A stretch of 64,000 bases of DNA from assembly GCA_026168455.1 (NCBI GenBank), contig CM047431.1, positions 1,660,598 through 1,724,597 on the forward strand. The letters are read 5' to 3'. This DNA comes from Theocolax elegans. Its lineage: Eukaryota; Arthropoda; Insecta; Hymenoptera; Cerocephalidae. Every line of letters starts with the position of its first letter. Position 1 is the first letter of the stretch. Below, one piece after another: positions 22,601-32,839 of the stretch. The notes under the pieces were generated by a model, which saw only the letters and a list, made by a program, of their open reading frames with translations, searched no databases and was not told where the DNA came from. The position numbers and the translations under genes are program-made.

Positions 22601-24120
22601 ACGATCCACAAGGGGCTGGAATACGCGCTATCTGAAGGTTCTATTATTCCTTGTTCGATCAGCTTCGAGATTTGTACATTAACTTCTTCTTTTAAAATTT
22701 GTGGCAAACGGTATTGTTTAGCTACTACTGGTATATCGTCTATTAAATCAATACGATGTTCGGTCATATTCGTAGCATGGAGTGTGTCTCCCGGTAGTAA
22801 GAAAACATCGTTATATTCTTCGCTTATTTTATTAATCCTTATATTAGTGTCAGAGTCGCATTTTTCGGTTTGTAAAATCTGACGCAGTTTATCAGATCGC
22901 GTGATGTTCAAAGTGGGAGTTACTACCGCGTTATTCGATGTGTAACTAAATGTATAAATACAGTTCCCCATCATGGGAAGTTCGTGATCCGCGAGTATTA
23001 GTTCTGCTTGTGCATCATTGTTTATATGTCCGTCGCTTGTCCAGTATGTTATGTGGGTCTCGTCGTCGTTAATCGCGTCTTCCTCAATGAGGATTTCATT
23101 TATGTATTTATTGTTATACAGTTCCTCGGCTAATAATTTAGTGTAGTCGGTCATTGTTAATGTCTCTGTTTGATCGTCGTCTGCGAATACTGATGGATGA
23201 TTTTGTTGTAAGAATTCGTATTCGGACGGAGAGAATGTAGGGGTATCGTCTATGCTTATTTCGTCATTGTTTAAAGTTCGTGTCGAGTTGGTAGTGTCAG
23301 TATGCGTATGTGTTTTTTTCGCATGTGTTGATGACTTTTCCCTAGTTTTACTGATTTCGCGAGCCTTTATACTCTTTATTTTAGATATGTCGTGAGTTTT
23401 ACTGAAGGTGACTGGGCATTCGCGGGATGGACGTACATCGTCGTCGCATTCGACCGGATTACTTTGCGTCTTTTCTTTTGTCTTATCTTCGTTTAAGCAA
23501 ACGCAGGATGGGGCATCGCTGGCTCCGCATTCGACTGGATTACTTTCATCTTCCGATATCGTTTGTATTTCGCTTGTGCATATGAGATCGTCATCGTTAA
23601 CAATTGTAACTCGCGGTATTCGTATTATTACGTCATAATTATTGTCGTTTGTAACTGGCACTACGACCGAACCGTAAAAATTTGTAGTACGTACGCCTCC
23701 GATCCGTACGCCCTTAGCTATTGTCGTTGTTTTCACGTATCCTATTTTCATGTCTGTTCTAGTTTTTGCTACTATATGTCGTGTGGAAGAAGCAGGCACG
23801 TTTATGACGATTTGTTCATCAAATGTAATTTGTGTATTTCTCGATTGAATGGTTTCTTTAACAAAATCTATTGTAACGAGGTTTTCGCGGAAAAATCTGG
23901 CTCCTAAAAGTGCAGGGGTGCGCAAGGGAAAGTTGTTTGGCATTACTATAAATTTCGCGTCAGCTTCGAATTTATCTACTCGTAATGTGACCGATCCGAG
24001 TGATTCTAATGGCGTGTTTGATATTCCCGCTAAAAAGGGTCGATCGTCTGCGTTGATTGCTATGTTGCTTTTCAGATATCCTACTTTTATGACATTTAAC
24101 TGCGCGCCCGTGTCGATCAT
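19609..24120 (-). pseudogene. pol: Ty3/Gypsy pol: protease, RT, RNase H, integrase, one nonsense codon
   Basis: Replication polyprotein. The listed start is the Met of the protease active site (MIDTGAQLNV). The same frame extends upstream through AVHFAAVNGLLDIPI and overlaps the 3' end of gag in the -1 frame. Counting from 24120: RT at about residues 470-650 (YRLPQ, LVIDYRCIN, LDLASGFHQI, and FADD at ~622 in place of YxDD); RNase H from ~770 (TTDASQYAIG, YTDHKPLIW); integrase zinc motif HTSPINGH...CRVC near 1147-1190; D1 in SLDIVGPLP; D2 in LTDQGKNF. TAA at 20245-20247 stops the frame. The same frame continues with YRPQSHGSIERMHH (catalytic Glu) and a C-terminal domain to 19609. Long linkers follow the protease and RNase H. 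Only this one defect was found. Confidence 0.9.
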
Positions 24121-24188
24121 AGTTTCTACTTCATTACCGATTATATCCTTGCTAGAAAGAACGATTATAGGAATATCTAATAAACCAT

Positions 24189-25628
24189 TTACTGCTGCGA
24201 AGTGGACGGCTTTACGTTCAGTGTGTTCATCGGGCGATTGAGGGAGTTTTGTGCGGGATTGCCCGTTTTGCCCGTCTCCCTGTGTCCGTTTCCCGACGCA
24301 TAAATTTTAGCACGACACTCCTTTTCTTCGTGTCCGTTACGTTTACAGTAATTACAAACCGTGGTGTCGTATTTCTTCCGTCGGCATTCGCGTTCAAAGT
24401 GACCGGGTTTACCGCAATAATTACAATTATTATGAAAATCTTTACTTTTACAATAACGCTCGTCGTGTCCAGGACGTTTGCAATAATTACAATAGCGATC
24501 ATTACTATTCCTTTGTTTGTTGTCATAATTGTTTTCTGTGCGCATAATGTGTCTATTGTCCGTTCGTCTGTTATCGAAGTTTCGATGACGCTCGTCTCGG
24601 TTTTCGAATCGCGGAGGGGGTTCTCTGTTACGGTTTTGTCGCGGGCGTTCGTCGTAATTATTGTAAAGTCCGTATTTCTGTCTGTCTATTTCCATTCGTT
24701 TCTCGATTTTTAACGCGTCATCAAAGGCATCATTTAACGTATCATAATAATTTAACAGTCCTATTCTATAAGATGGCGGAAGGCCATAGCGAAATCCTTC
24801 GAGCATTTCGTGTTCAATCTTTCCTAGTTGACGACGATCCAACACTTCGAGTCTATCTTCATGCATTATCGCGTCGATCAAATTAATTTTAATTTCGTTC
24901 ACTCTACCGATGAATTGTAGCATGTCTTCGTTGTGCCTTTTTGCCAACGTAGCAATCTGACCGCGATAATGATTCGAGGTATCATTTGTGGAAAACACAT
25001 TTTTTAGTCGCGTAAGCAGTTCGTCAATCGTCGCGAAATTAAAGTCTTCCACTGCCGTGTATGCATAATCGTGCAATTTAGTATTTTTTATCAAATTCGC
25101 GACTTCCGCGTGAGTGTTAGGGGTCAATTGATTTTGTACTTTGCGACATGCTTTCACAAACTGAGCTAAGTTATTGCCCGTAAACATAGGGATACTATTT
25201 AATAATTCGCGCATAATAATGGCGGACGTGGTATTTTCGCGCGGACGGTCTACTACTTTTGTTAACATTTCTGTAAACATTTTCATTAATTCGCAGTCAT
25301 TCTGGTCGGCGGATGGACGGTGTACGTCGTTTTGTTCGGTTTCAAAAGGATTACTTGTACGTTCGTTCTGACTATCATTCATCCCGCTATCTTTACGTGT
25401 TTGCATACCGTTTAGTCTTTCTTGTAATTCCAAATTTCGCCGTCTTTCCTCGGCAATTTTGTTCGCGCACTCTTCGGTCATTTGTTGGTAACGCGCTTCT
25501 AATTCGGCCTTTTGATTTTCGAGTGCAATCTCACTTTGTTTAAGTCTGTTAGCGCGTCGTTCCATCTCTTCCCGAAGTAATTCGAGTTCGCCCGTGTTTA
25601 AATCAGTCATGCTTCGTGTGATTGGCAT
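24189..25628 (-). CDS. gag: Gag polyprotein, 479 aa
   Basis: Structural capsid/nucleocapsid precursor. Residues ~10-75 form a charged coiled coil (ELELLREEMERRANRLKQSE and on). A central retrotransposon-gag capsid domain spans about 125-320 (LLNSIPMFTGNN, then ATLAKRHNEDMLQFIGRVNE). The C-terminal part is Arg/Asn-rich with three CCHC zinc knuckles: CNYCKRPGHDERYC, CNYCGKPGHFEREC and CNYCKRNGHEEKEC. The ATG at 25628 follows a ~240-bp leader after the primer site. The stop at 24189 lies within the pol frame; pol is in the -1 frame, so ribosomal frameshifting is the likely route to Gag-Pol. No stop or frameshift is seen in the ORF. Confidence 0.92.
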   Translation of the reverse strand: MPITRSMTDLNTGELELLREEMERRANRLKQSEIALENQKAELEARYQQMTEECANKIAEERRRNLELQERLNGMQTRKDSGMNDSQNERTSNPFETEQNDVHRPSADQNDCELMKMFTEMLTKVVDRPRENTTSAIIMRELLNSIPMFTGNNLAQFVKACRKVQNQLTPNTHAEVANLIKNTKLHDYAYTAVEDFNFATIDELLTRLKNVFSTNDTSNHYRGQIATLAKRHNEDMLQFIGRVNEIKINLIDAIMHEDRLEVLDRRQLGKIEHEMLEGFRYGLPPSYRIGLLNYYDTLNDAFDDALKIEKRMEIDRQKYGLYNNYDERPRQNRNREPPPRFENRDERHRNFDNRRTDNRHIMRTENNYDNKQRNSNDRYCNYCKRPGHDERYCKSKDFHNNCNYCGKPGHFERECRRKKYDTTVCNYCKRNGHEEKECRAKIYASGNGHRETGKTGNPAQNSLNRPMNTLNVKPSTSQQ

Positions 25629-25642
25629 TATGATGAATGCAA

Positions 25643-25870
25643 AGAGATTTTATTTTAAGAATCGATTTATTAAATATTTCGAATTTATCACTTCCCGTTC
25701 GACCATTAACACTGGTATATTGCAAAATATCGCGAAAAAATTGTTTTATACTTGAATGATAAATATATTCAATCTTCCATTTACAAAAAAAAAATGATAT
25801 ATATATATATATATATTCAAAAATATACGTATGTGTTCGTATATATATATGTATATTATTTATTTTTTTT
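25643..25870 (-). other. gag leader, AT-rich with (TA)n
   Basis: This is untranslated sequence between the primer-binding site and gag, including a TA-rich run near 25800-25850. No ORF is supported. Confidence 0.6.
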
Positions 25871-25892
25871 TCGTATCCCACCGCTGTCACCA
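25871..25892 (-). other. Primer-binding site, tRNA-Leu-like
   Basis: On the minus strand TGGTGACAGCGGTGGGATAC starts 5 nt after the 5' LTR end. Its complement ends in CCA preceded by a T-arm-like CCCACCGC segment, as in leucine tRNA 3' ends. The match to Leu is from memory. The 5-nt spacer (T5) is typical of some Gypsy lineages. Confidence 0.6.
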
Positions 25893-25897
25893 AAAAA

Positions 25898-27528
25898 TGT
25901 TGTGTCCCGGATAATTTTACAGATAAAAAAAAAATTAAAGTTATGATTTTACTGATTTTGATTTTTGTAAACGGAAGAATGAACTAAATAACTTTACTTA
26001 ACTTTTACTGACGAGAACCGTGGTAGAGCGAGGCAGGTCTTAGCAGTTCCTGTGAAGGGTGTATAGGGTGAATTGGTAGGGCAGCAGCTGTCACCAGGAG
26101 AAGATTTCGGCTTCCTCCAAGCCAAATCCAGGACGACGAAGACGTGTGAGTCGAAACAAAGTCCAAAACGACGATGACGGGAAGATTGATTTCGAGAGTG
26201 AACGCAACAGTTTGTGAAACACGGAATAGTGGATGGAAGTCCGGATAAAGTCAATTACGAGATCACAGATTTATATTTTACACTCAATTTATTTAAAATA
26301 GCATAATTATATTTCACAGAATTAATAGCTTTTGACAAATAGATACGAATTTAAAACAACAGTAATTATTGTCCGAACTGAGGTACAAAATTTAAAGTAG
26401 TTGAAAATACGCGAAGATACAATCTCTTATACATGTGAGAGTAGGAAGACCGACTTATTCGAGTCCGCTCGATCGACTGACTACGACTCTCCTCGACTGA
26501 CTGTTGATGCGCGTCCTCTCTCGAGGTGGTATGGAGGGGAACGACTGCTGCGCATCTTGTGGTACGCCGTTCTTGAAGGCGGAGCTGTTCTTGATTGGTT
26601 GTGGGCGGCCCTTCGGTGGTGTACGGATGGGGCTGCGAATCCACTTATTGGTTGGAGGTGGGGCGTTGTCAGCAAACTGATGAGATCTTCGGCGTCTCTT
26701 GATTGTCTTGGCGAATGTTTTGATGACGTACTTATTTAGGTTATTTGGTGTATACTATTGCAATTTTGTGAAGTCATGTTATTGTCAAACACATTAGTCA
26801 TTCGAGTGAGAAGATATTTAAATAGTAATATTAGCGGAGTCGAGAGTCAGTTTCGTAAACATGAGTGTGTTCGTGGAAAGACATTAATTCGTATATGTAA
26901 CTTAATATTAAATAAATGTTATAATAGCAAGTATTAGCGGCATTATACAATTCATAATGCATAAGATTATTATTAGTATAACGTATTGTGGCGCGAAACG
27001 CATGAATCTATTGGGAAAGGTTTAGGAGAACATGACATATGAGTAGGTGGCAGAGGTTGCGTGGAGAATTGACGGTGGCGCTAGTCTGGTGGTGCAGAAG
27101 GGAACTAAGGATTTGACTTTGTGCGAGAGAGAAAGGTATAGGTGATGCATGCGATAGTGGCGCTAGTCTGGTGTCGTGGAAAGGAACTAAGGATTTGACT
27201 ATGTGCGAGAGAGAAAGGTATAGGTGATTCATGCGATAGTGGCGCTAGTCTGGTGGCGCGGAAAGGAACTAAGGATTTGACTATGTGCGAGAGAGAAAGG
27301 TATAGGTGATTCATGCGTGTACAATATATGCGTAGACATAACATATGAATATTGTATTTGAATACATTTATAACTAACTGCTAAGTATATATATTGTTAT
27401 ATTTGAATACGATCATTACTAACTTACTATATACGATCATTACTAACTTACTATTTTATACTTATTTTGGATAAATCGTGGTTATTGTTGACTAATATAA
27501 AAGTATAAAAAAACTGCCCGACATTACA
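25898..27528 (-). repeat. 5' LTR of the env-bearing Gypsy element
   Basis: Offset exactly 10015 bp from the 3' LTR, same length, ends TGTAATG...ACACAACA. It carries the 82-bp triple repeat, TATA motif and AATAAA. Confidence 0.95.
26402..26431 (-). promoter_or_regulatory. Core promoter candidate of the 5' LTR
   Basis: On the minus strand TATAAG (26431-26426) precedes TTCAACTAC with the presumed +1 A at 26402, 29 bp downstream. An AATAAA follows at 26293-26288. This corresponds to the motif pair in the solo LTRs. Confidence 0.45.
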
Positions 27529-27720
27529 CCGCGACCTTTACCTCTTGGCATACTTACGTACGTAGCTTCTAAAATGAAATTGTCGTCAACGTAAAAATTT
27601 GCGTTACTTTGGGCGACACTTCCTAACAAGTCCCATAAATCGTTATAAAAAAAGTTATTTACTGCTCTAAATGATATTCCAGCGGCACCGTGAGCAAAAT
27701 TATCGCTGTTGATTGAGACG
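27529..27720 (-). pseudogene. Polinton polB, most N-terminal fragment seen
   Basis: The minus strand encodes VSINSDNFAHGAAGISFRAV, then NFFYNDLWDLLGSVAQSNA and YVDDNFILEATYVSMPRGKG. This runs to the Gypsy insertion site and, after one CCGC copy is discounted, continues in frame at 15878. There is no start codon; a stop lies about three codons upstream, so the true N-terminus is missing or frameshifted. Confidence 0.7.
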
Positions 27721-28672
27721 CCTATTTAACAGCCCCTTAAAATGATTATTTTGAAACTTTACAGATAATAGTAACCCTGTTGAAAAAACCTTATAAAATC
27801 CGATAAAATAATGGCTCATTGTATCGGGGTGTCGATAAAAATTTTATAGTAATATATAGGGCGATTTCTTTTTTATCGGTACCTATAATGAATTCCCTAC
27901 AGCTACGAATCACAAGTTCCGAAATTTAGTTTTATAAGTTTTACCTGGTAAAAGATATGTCAGTTTCTATGAGACTATTAAACTTATAGGCCTTTATAGA
28001 GATATGCTCATATAAATATTTATAGAAATCTATTCACTTTACCAATATGAATTCAGAATCGGCATATATCGTAATAAAATGATTGAAAAATGATGAGCCT
28101 GTATAGATGTTTTACTGCATGAATTACACAAGTACATCCAAGAAAATATTAATCGGGTTCTATAATAAAACAAAAGACTTTGAAAAGGTTATAATTCATA
28201 CAAATTTCCCGATAAAAAATTTAATAAGCACTTATCATTACTGAATTACTGTATATGTTTATGTCTTTTTTTGCTTTCTAATGGTAGGTTTATAATTCGA
28301 GTCTATAAGGTATCCCGGGTGCAAAAACCTCATACCATACTATACAATAAATGCCTATAGTATTTTATAAGACAAACCTCACAAAAGAAAAAAACATTTT
28401 ATAGTACAATATGATGATCAACAAAATAAATGGGCGGTTCGTTTACCGGATCGTATGAGCTGAGACATCCATAAAAACAATCTTAATCAAATTGTTAATC
28501 GCGTTCTACCAGGCAATTCCGTATTTATTATTTATAACAAATAGCCATGTATCCGGTTTTCGAATATTTGACGTCTTAGTGTGCATTGAATGAATAAGGT
28601 TCTATAAGGCTTTTCACTATATTGTCCACTAACAGCTATCGGTGTCTACCGTTAAATTCCATAATTTTAAAG
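27721..28672. other. AT-rich, no gene seen
   Basis: Non-coding sequence between the Polinton remnant and the copia LTR. Short motifs like CTATAAGG and CCTATAA recur in both orientations, but I could not define a repeat unit. Confidence 0.5.
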
Positions 28673-28963
28673 TGTTGGAAATAAGACGTGATAGTCTCTC
28701 TCTCTCTCTCTCTATCGTTACCGACTGAGTAACGAGGAGTGGGGAGGACCCCGGAGGAAGCGACGTAAGCGGCGGCGCGGCGAGATCGGTTTCTCCCGCT
28801 ACTGCACTCGAGCCACGGATCCCGACACGGTCGGATGTACCAAGGCCTCCCCCAGTGTACATACGTTTTAATATATATAGAATAAATGAGTTTATTATTT
28901 TATAATATAATCGGTGAATTTATCATTGAAGCCAAGCCCTTCCTCTACTGTTTTATTCCAACA
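28673..28963 (+). repeat. copia 5' LTR (291 bp)
   Basis: It starts TGTTGGAA and ends TTCCAACA, a perfect 8-bp inverted terminus, and the primer-binding site follows directly. It contains a (CT)n run near 28693-28713. No 3' partner exists, so the limits rest on the termini and the primer site. Confidence 0.85.
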
Positions 28964-28993
28964 GGTTATGGGCCCAGCACGCTTCCACTGCGC
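28964..28993 (+). other. Primer-binding site complementary to the 5' half of initiator tRNA-Met
   Basis: GGTTATGGGCCCAGCACGCT and the next ten bases are the reverse complement of initiator tRNA-Met from the D-arm through the anticodon CAT region. This is the half-tRNA primer used by copia elements. About 30 nt match the tRNA as I remember it, longer than the ~15 nt usually quoted for copia. Confidence 0.8.
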
Positions 28994-29191
28994 GCTGGTT
29001 TAAGAGGAATAGTTTGGCTTTGTTATGTTGTTAGAAATCCCTTCTTCGCGATCGCGAATGCTTGTGAGAAAAGTGTGGTGTAAACTTTTGTTGGTGTTGT
29101 GCTAGAAAGAAACTAGAAGGGGAGATCAGACAGAGCTACGATCACCCAGTCAACCACCACAAAGGAAATTTAGCTAGGAGAAAGAAAGCTA

Positions 29192-30997
29192 GAGGATCGA
29201 CCGGGATCAGGTAGCGGAATCTACAGCAGCTAGAAAGAAAGGTGGGAAAAATGATCCTGACCCACAGCTAGATTTTGAGCTAGAAAAGGAACCTGAGCTC
29301 GAGTCTGGGGATAAGCTAGATAAGTTAGAAACGAAAATGAAAGGTAACTCAACCCCAATGATAAAACGAATAGACTCGTGCGTTTATAATCAGAGTAGGT
29401 TCAAGAAAGAGAGAAGTCTCCTTAAGAATTCTCAGTTAGAATGTTACACAGCCGATAAGGGAGATTTAGTTAATAAAATTGGAATAAATAAACATTGTAA
29501 TTTTTCAGATATGACCGGAATGCTAGAAAAATTAACAGCTAGAGTGGCGTCGCTGGAAGATAGAGTCCCGACTCTATATGAACTTGGTTTGAAGGACCAA
29601 AAGATATACCACGGCGACACAGTGACTAGGATAAGTCACATATATGATAGAATTGGTACGCTAGAAGGAAAATGGGCAAAATGGGAGGAATTTGAAGAAA
29701 TCGAACCAACTAGAGAAAAGGTAGACAAATTATTAGTTTCTGAAACAGTTAGAAAAGAATTTGGCGAACTAATTAGAAATAATATGCTAGAATATAGATC
29801 AAGTAACTTAAAAGAAGATTCAGATCGAAATTGTAAATAAAGATACGACAATTAGGCGCGAGTACAAATTAACAAATGGTTCAAGTTTAGAACAGTTCTT
29901 GGACTATCTGACGTCCGAACTGCGCGTTTGTGATTTGCTTTACGTTATAGATCCTCGACAAAAAGCTAGAGACGTGATAGATGACAATACGTTGGAAAAA
30001 GAAAAATTCAAAGTTAGACACATAATTATAAACAGAATCGACCAATCGTATCAATCAAAACTCGCGCACATTCATAACCCAGTAGAATTGTTAGATAAAA
30101 TTAAAAGTCTTAAAGCTAGTGAATCCAATGACATCTGGGTATTTGAGAAAACAATTGCATAATTTAAGATATCAACCTAATAAAGAAACTGCTTCGGTAT
30201 TTTGGGATAAGTTCGACAAAATAGTTAGACAGTACAATAATTTGACAAATGTACCAAATTTAACGGAAACGGAAATTAGAGATGCATTTTACGATGCAAT
30301 AGTAATAAACGTACCCAAAGTTAGAGATGCTGAATTTTTCAATAAAAATACACATCAGCGACCCCTTTCGGTTGAACAATTAAAAACCTATATTGTTGAA
30401 CAGGAAGCAGCTAGAGGAGAAAATTCGAAATCGGCAACTGCTCAACATGCTACGAGCAGTCAAAAGGAGGCATGCTACGTGTGTGGCAATAAAGGACATG
30501 CAGCTAGAGATTGCACGAGAGACGGCAGAATGTGCTACAGATGTCGTCGATACGAAGGACACGTTAGCACGACCTGCCCATATTCGGACAGACAGCTAGA
30601 AGAGATGGGAATCCAAGCTAGACCAAGGTATGTTAGACAGATGTGTACTAAACGAGGGTTAATTCGAGGAGCTAGATTTTTAACGAATAAAAGACAAAGC
30701 CCCGGACTCGAACAAATAACAAAGAAACGACCTAGATTAGATTTGGCTAGAGGTAAGGGTCAGGATAAAGGGAATGCTAGAATCAACCGTGGGTTAACGA
30801 GAGGCAGAGGAAAAGCTACAGAAAGAGCACCAGTAAACAAAAATCAAAGTAATCCCGGTGAGTGCAATGGTCTTTCAACAACTAATAGTAGTTTGCATTA
30901 TTCGAGTCCTGAAGAGAACGAGATTCCACAAAATACTATATTAGTTAAATTCCTGGCCGATTCCGGTGCCACAGAACATATGTCAAATACAAAATGA
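29192..30997 (+). pseudogene. copia gag and start of protease, frameshifted
   Basis: Frames 29192-29840 (first ATG 29337), 29899-30162 and 30119-30997 together make one copia Gag. Signals are LLYVIDPRQKARDVIDDN, then NLRYQPNKETASVFWDKFDK, a zinc knuckle CYVCGNKGHAARDC and a second imperfect CYRCRRYEGHVSTTC. An Arg-rich linker and the protease active site FLADSGATEHM follow, with a stop at 30995. Frame changes occur near 29825 and 30150. The translated frame begins before the first ATG (KKGGKNDPDPQLDFELEKE), so the true start may be upstream or lost. Confidence 0.8.
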
Positions 30998-31719
30998 GTT
31001 TTAAGAAGCTATGATAATAATAAAAAGATTGATATTAAATGTGCTAACAAAAATGGATTACGCGATTATAAATCGGAGGGAGTAGGTCAAGTTAGTGGTA
31101 TAACCTTACAAGATAGAACGCTAGAGTTAGAAAATGTGATTTGCGCCCGAACAGCTATCTCTAGAAGCTATGGGAATCCAAGCTAGACAAGGTATGTTAG
31201 ACAGATGTGTACTAAACGAGGTTATTCGAGGAGCTAGATTTTTAACGAATAAAAGACAAAGCCCGGACTCGAACAATAACAAAGAAACCGACCTAGATTA
31301 GATGTGGCTAGAGGTAAGGGGCAGGATAAAGTGGAAATGCTAGAAATCAACCGTGGGTTAACGAGAGGCAGAGGGAAAAGGCCTACATAAAGAGGCACCA
31401 GTAAACAAAAAAATCAAGTATCCTGTTGAGTGCAATGGGCTGTCAACAACTAATAGTAGTTTGGCATTATTTCGTGAGTCCGCTGAAGAGAACGAGATTC
31501 CACAAAATAATATATTAGTTAAAATTCCTGGCCGATTCCGGTGCCACAGAACATATGTCAAATACAAAATTGTTTTAAGAAGCTAGATAATAATAAAGAA
31601 GATGATATTAAATGTGCTAACAAAAATGATTACGCGATTATAAAATCGGAGGGAGTAGGTCAAGTTAGTGGTATAACCTTACAAGATAGAACGCTAGAGT
31701 TAGAAAATGTGATTTGCGC
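30596..31719 (+). repeat. ~560-bp tandem duplication across the gag/protease junction
   Basis: The segment starting GCTAGAAG(A)GATGGGAATCC at 30596 recurs from about 31158 to 31719 with many single-base indels. Both copies contain the Arg-rich linker, the protease active site and ITLQDRTLELENVICA. The second copy has more frameshifts but connects to the downstream pol. Confidence 0.85.
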
Positions 31720-32839
31720 CGAACAGCTATCCGAAAATCTTTTTTCTTTGAGGAAACTTGTAGATCAGGGTCTAGGCATATATCTAGATAACGAAAAGAT
31801 CAACGTATTTGATCCATTTACAAAAGAGTCGTTCATTAAAGGAATTTATGAAAAACCTTATTGGATAATTGAGTTAGAAATAGACAGATCGAAAATAAAG
31901 AAATTAAACCAGCCAGAAAATGATAGTAAAGTCATCGCTTACATAACAACGAGAAGCCAAAGCAATAAAAGAAAGCTAGAAAAGGAAAACCAATGTTGAC
32001 GATGAGGAAAGCGGAAGAGTAGATACGCTAGACATAGATCGTGAAACTCCTCAGTCACAGTCTTCAAACTTTGACAATACTATATACGATAGAAAGATCA
32101 GCCAAATAGATAATCTATCAACTGACGAAACAACAAAGTTAGATTGTAGTTTAGATACAATTTCAGAAAACAAAGCTATTTTATGGCATATTAGACTTGG
32201 TCACGCATCGCTAGAATATCTAAAATCATTTCAGAAACGGTTTCCGAATCAGAAAGATTTAAGTAATGTAAAGTTCGATAAATCAATACAAGATTGTGAA
32301 GTTTGTATCGTCTCAAAGTTTAATAAATTGCCATTTAATAGTCAAAGACAAAGGCAACCAGACCGTTACAAATTATACATTCTGATACAATGGGTCGAAT
32401 CAGTCCAGCTACTCATCCAAAGGGATATCGGTTCATATCCGTATTTATTGATGATTATGCTAGATTAGCGATTGCATATCCGATGAAAAATAAAAGTGAG
32501 ATAGGAAACTGCTTAGAATTATTTGTTAGAAGCGCTAGAAATATCTTGGGCTCGGATGAAAAAGTATGTTATCTTAGGTGCGATCAAGGAACAGAATTTA
32601 CCGGTGGATATAAGCTAGAAATATTAAATAAATTAGGAGCTGAACTGCAATTAGCCCCTCCTGATACACCTGAACATAATGGTGTTGCGGAAAGATTCTA
32701 CCAGACGATTCAAAAGAAAGTTAGAACTTTAATTTACCATACGCGATTGCCCGAAAATATGTGGGATCTTGCTTTAGGCACGGCGGTATACGTGTATAAT
32801 AAACGCCGCACAAATCGAACAATATGGAAATACCACTAG
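31541..32839 (+). pseudogene. copia protease end, GAG-pre-integrase and integrase
   Basis: Frame 31541-31999 carries QVSGITLQDRTLELENV and SENLFSLRKLVDQGLGIYLD, the usual copia segment after the protease. Downstream, WHIRLGHAS...CEVC (32185-32315) is the integrase zinc motif. A frameshift near 32365 precedes D1 (IIHSDTMG); D2 is in [11 protein letters not shown] and Glu in [11 protein letters not shown]. The integrase frame stops at 32839 and overlaps the next frame by 16 bp, another frameshift. All three catalytic residues are visible, but no single frame spans the domain. Confidence 0.85.

Larger units (their letters stand above)
15883..27528 (-). mobile_element. Full-length env-bearing Ty3/Gypsy retroelement (11.6 kb)
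   Basis: Two direct repeats of 1631 bp (15883-17513 and 25898-27528) bound an internal region with gag, pol and an envelope-like gene, all on the minus strand. The target duplication is CCGC (15879-15882 and 27529-27532). By eye the LTRs differ at one base (T at about 17175 against G at the matching position near 27190), which implies a recent insertion. The element sits inside the Polinton polB. Gene order gag-pol-env is that of errantivirus-like insect retroelements. Pol has one nonsense codon; gag and env are open. Two solo LTRs of the family lie nearby in the opposite orientation. Confidence 0.95.
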
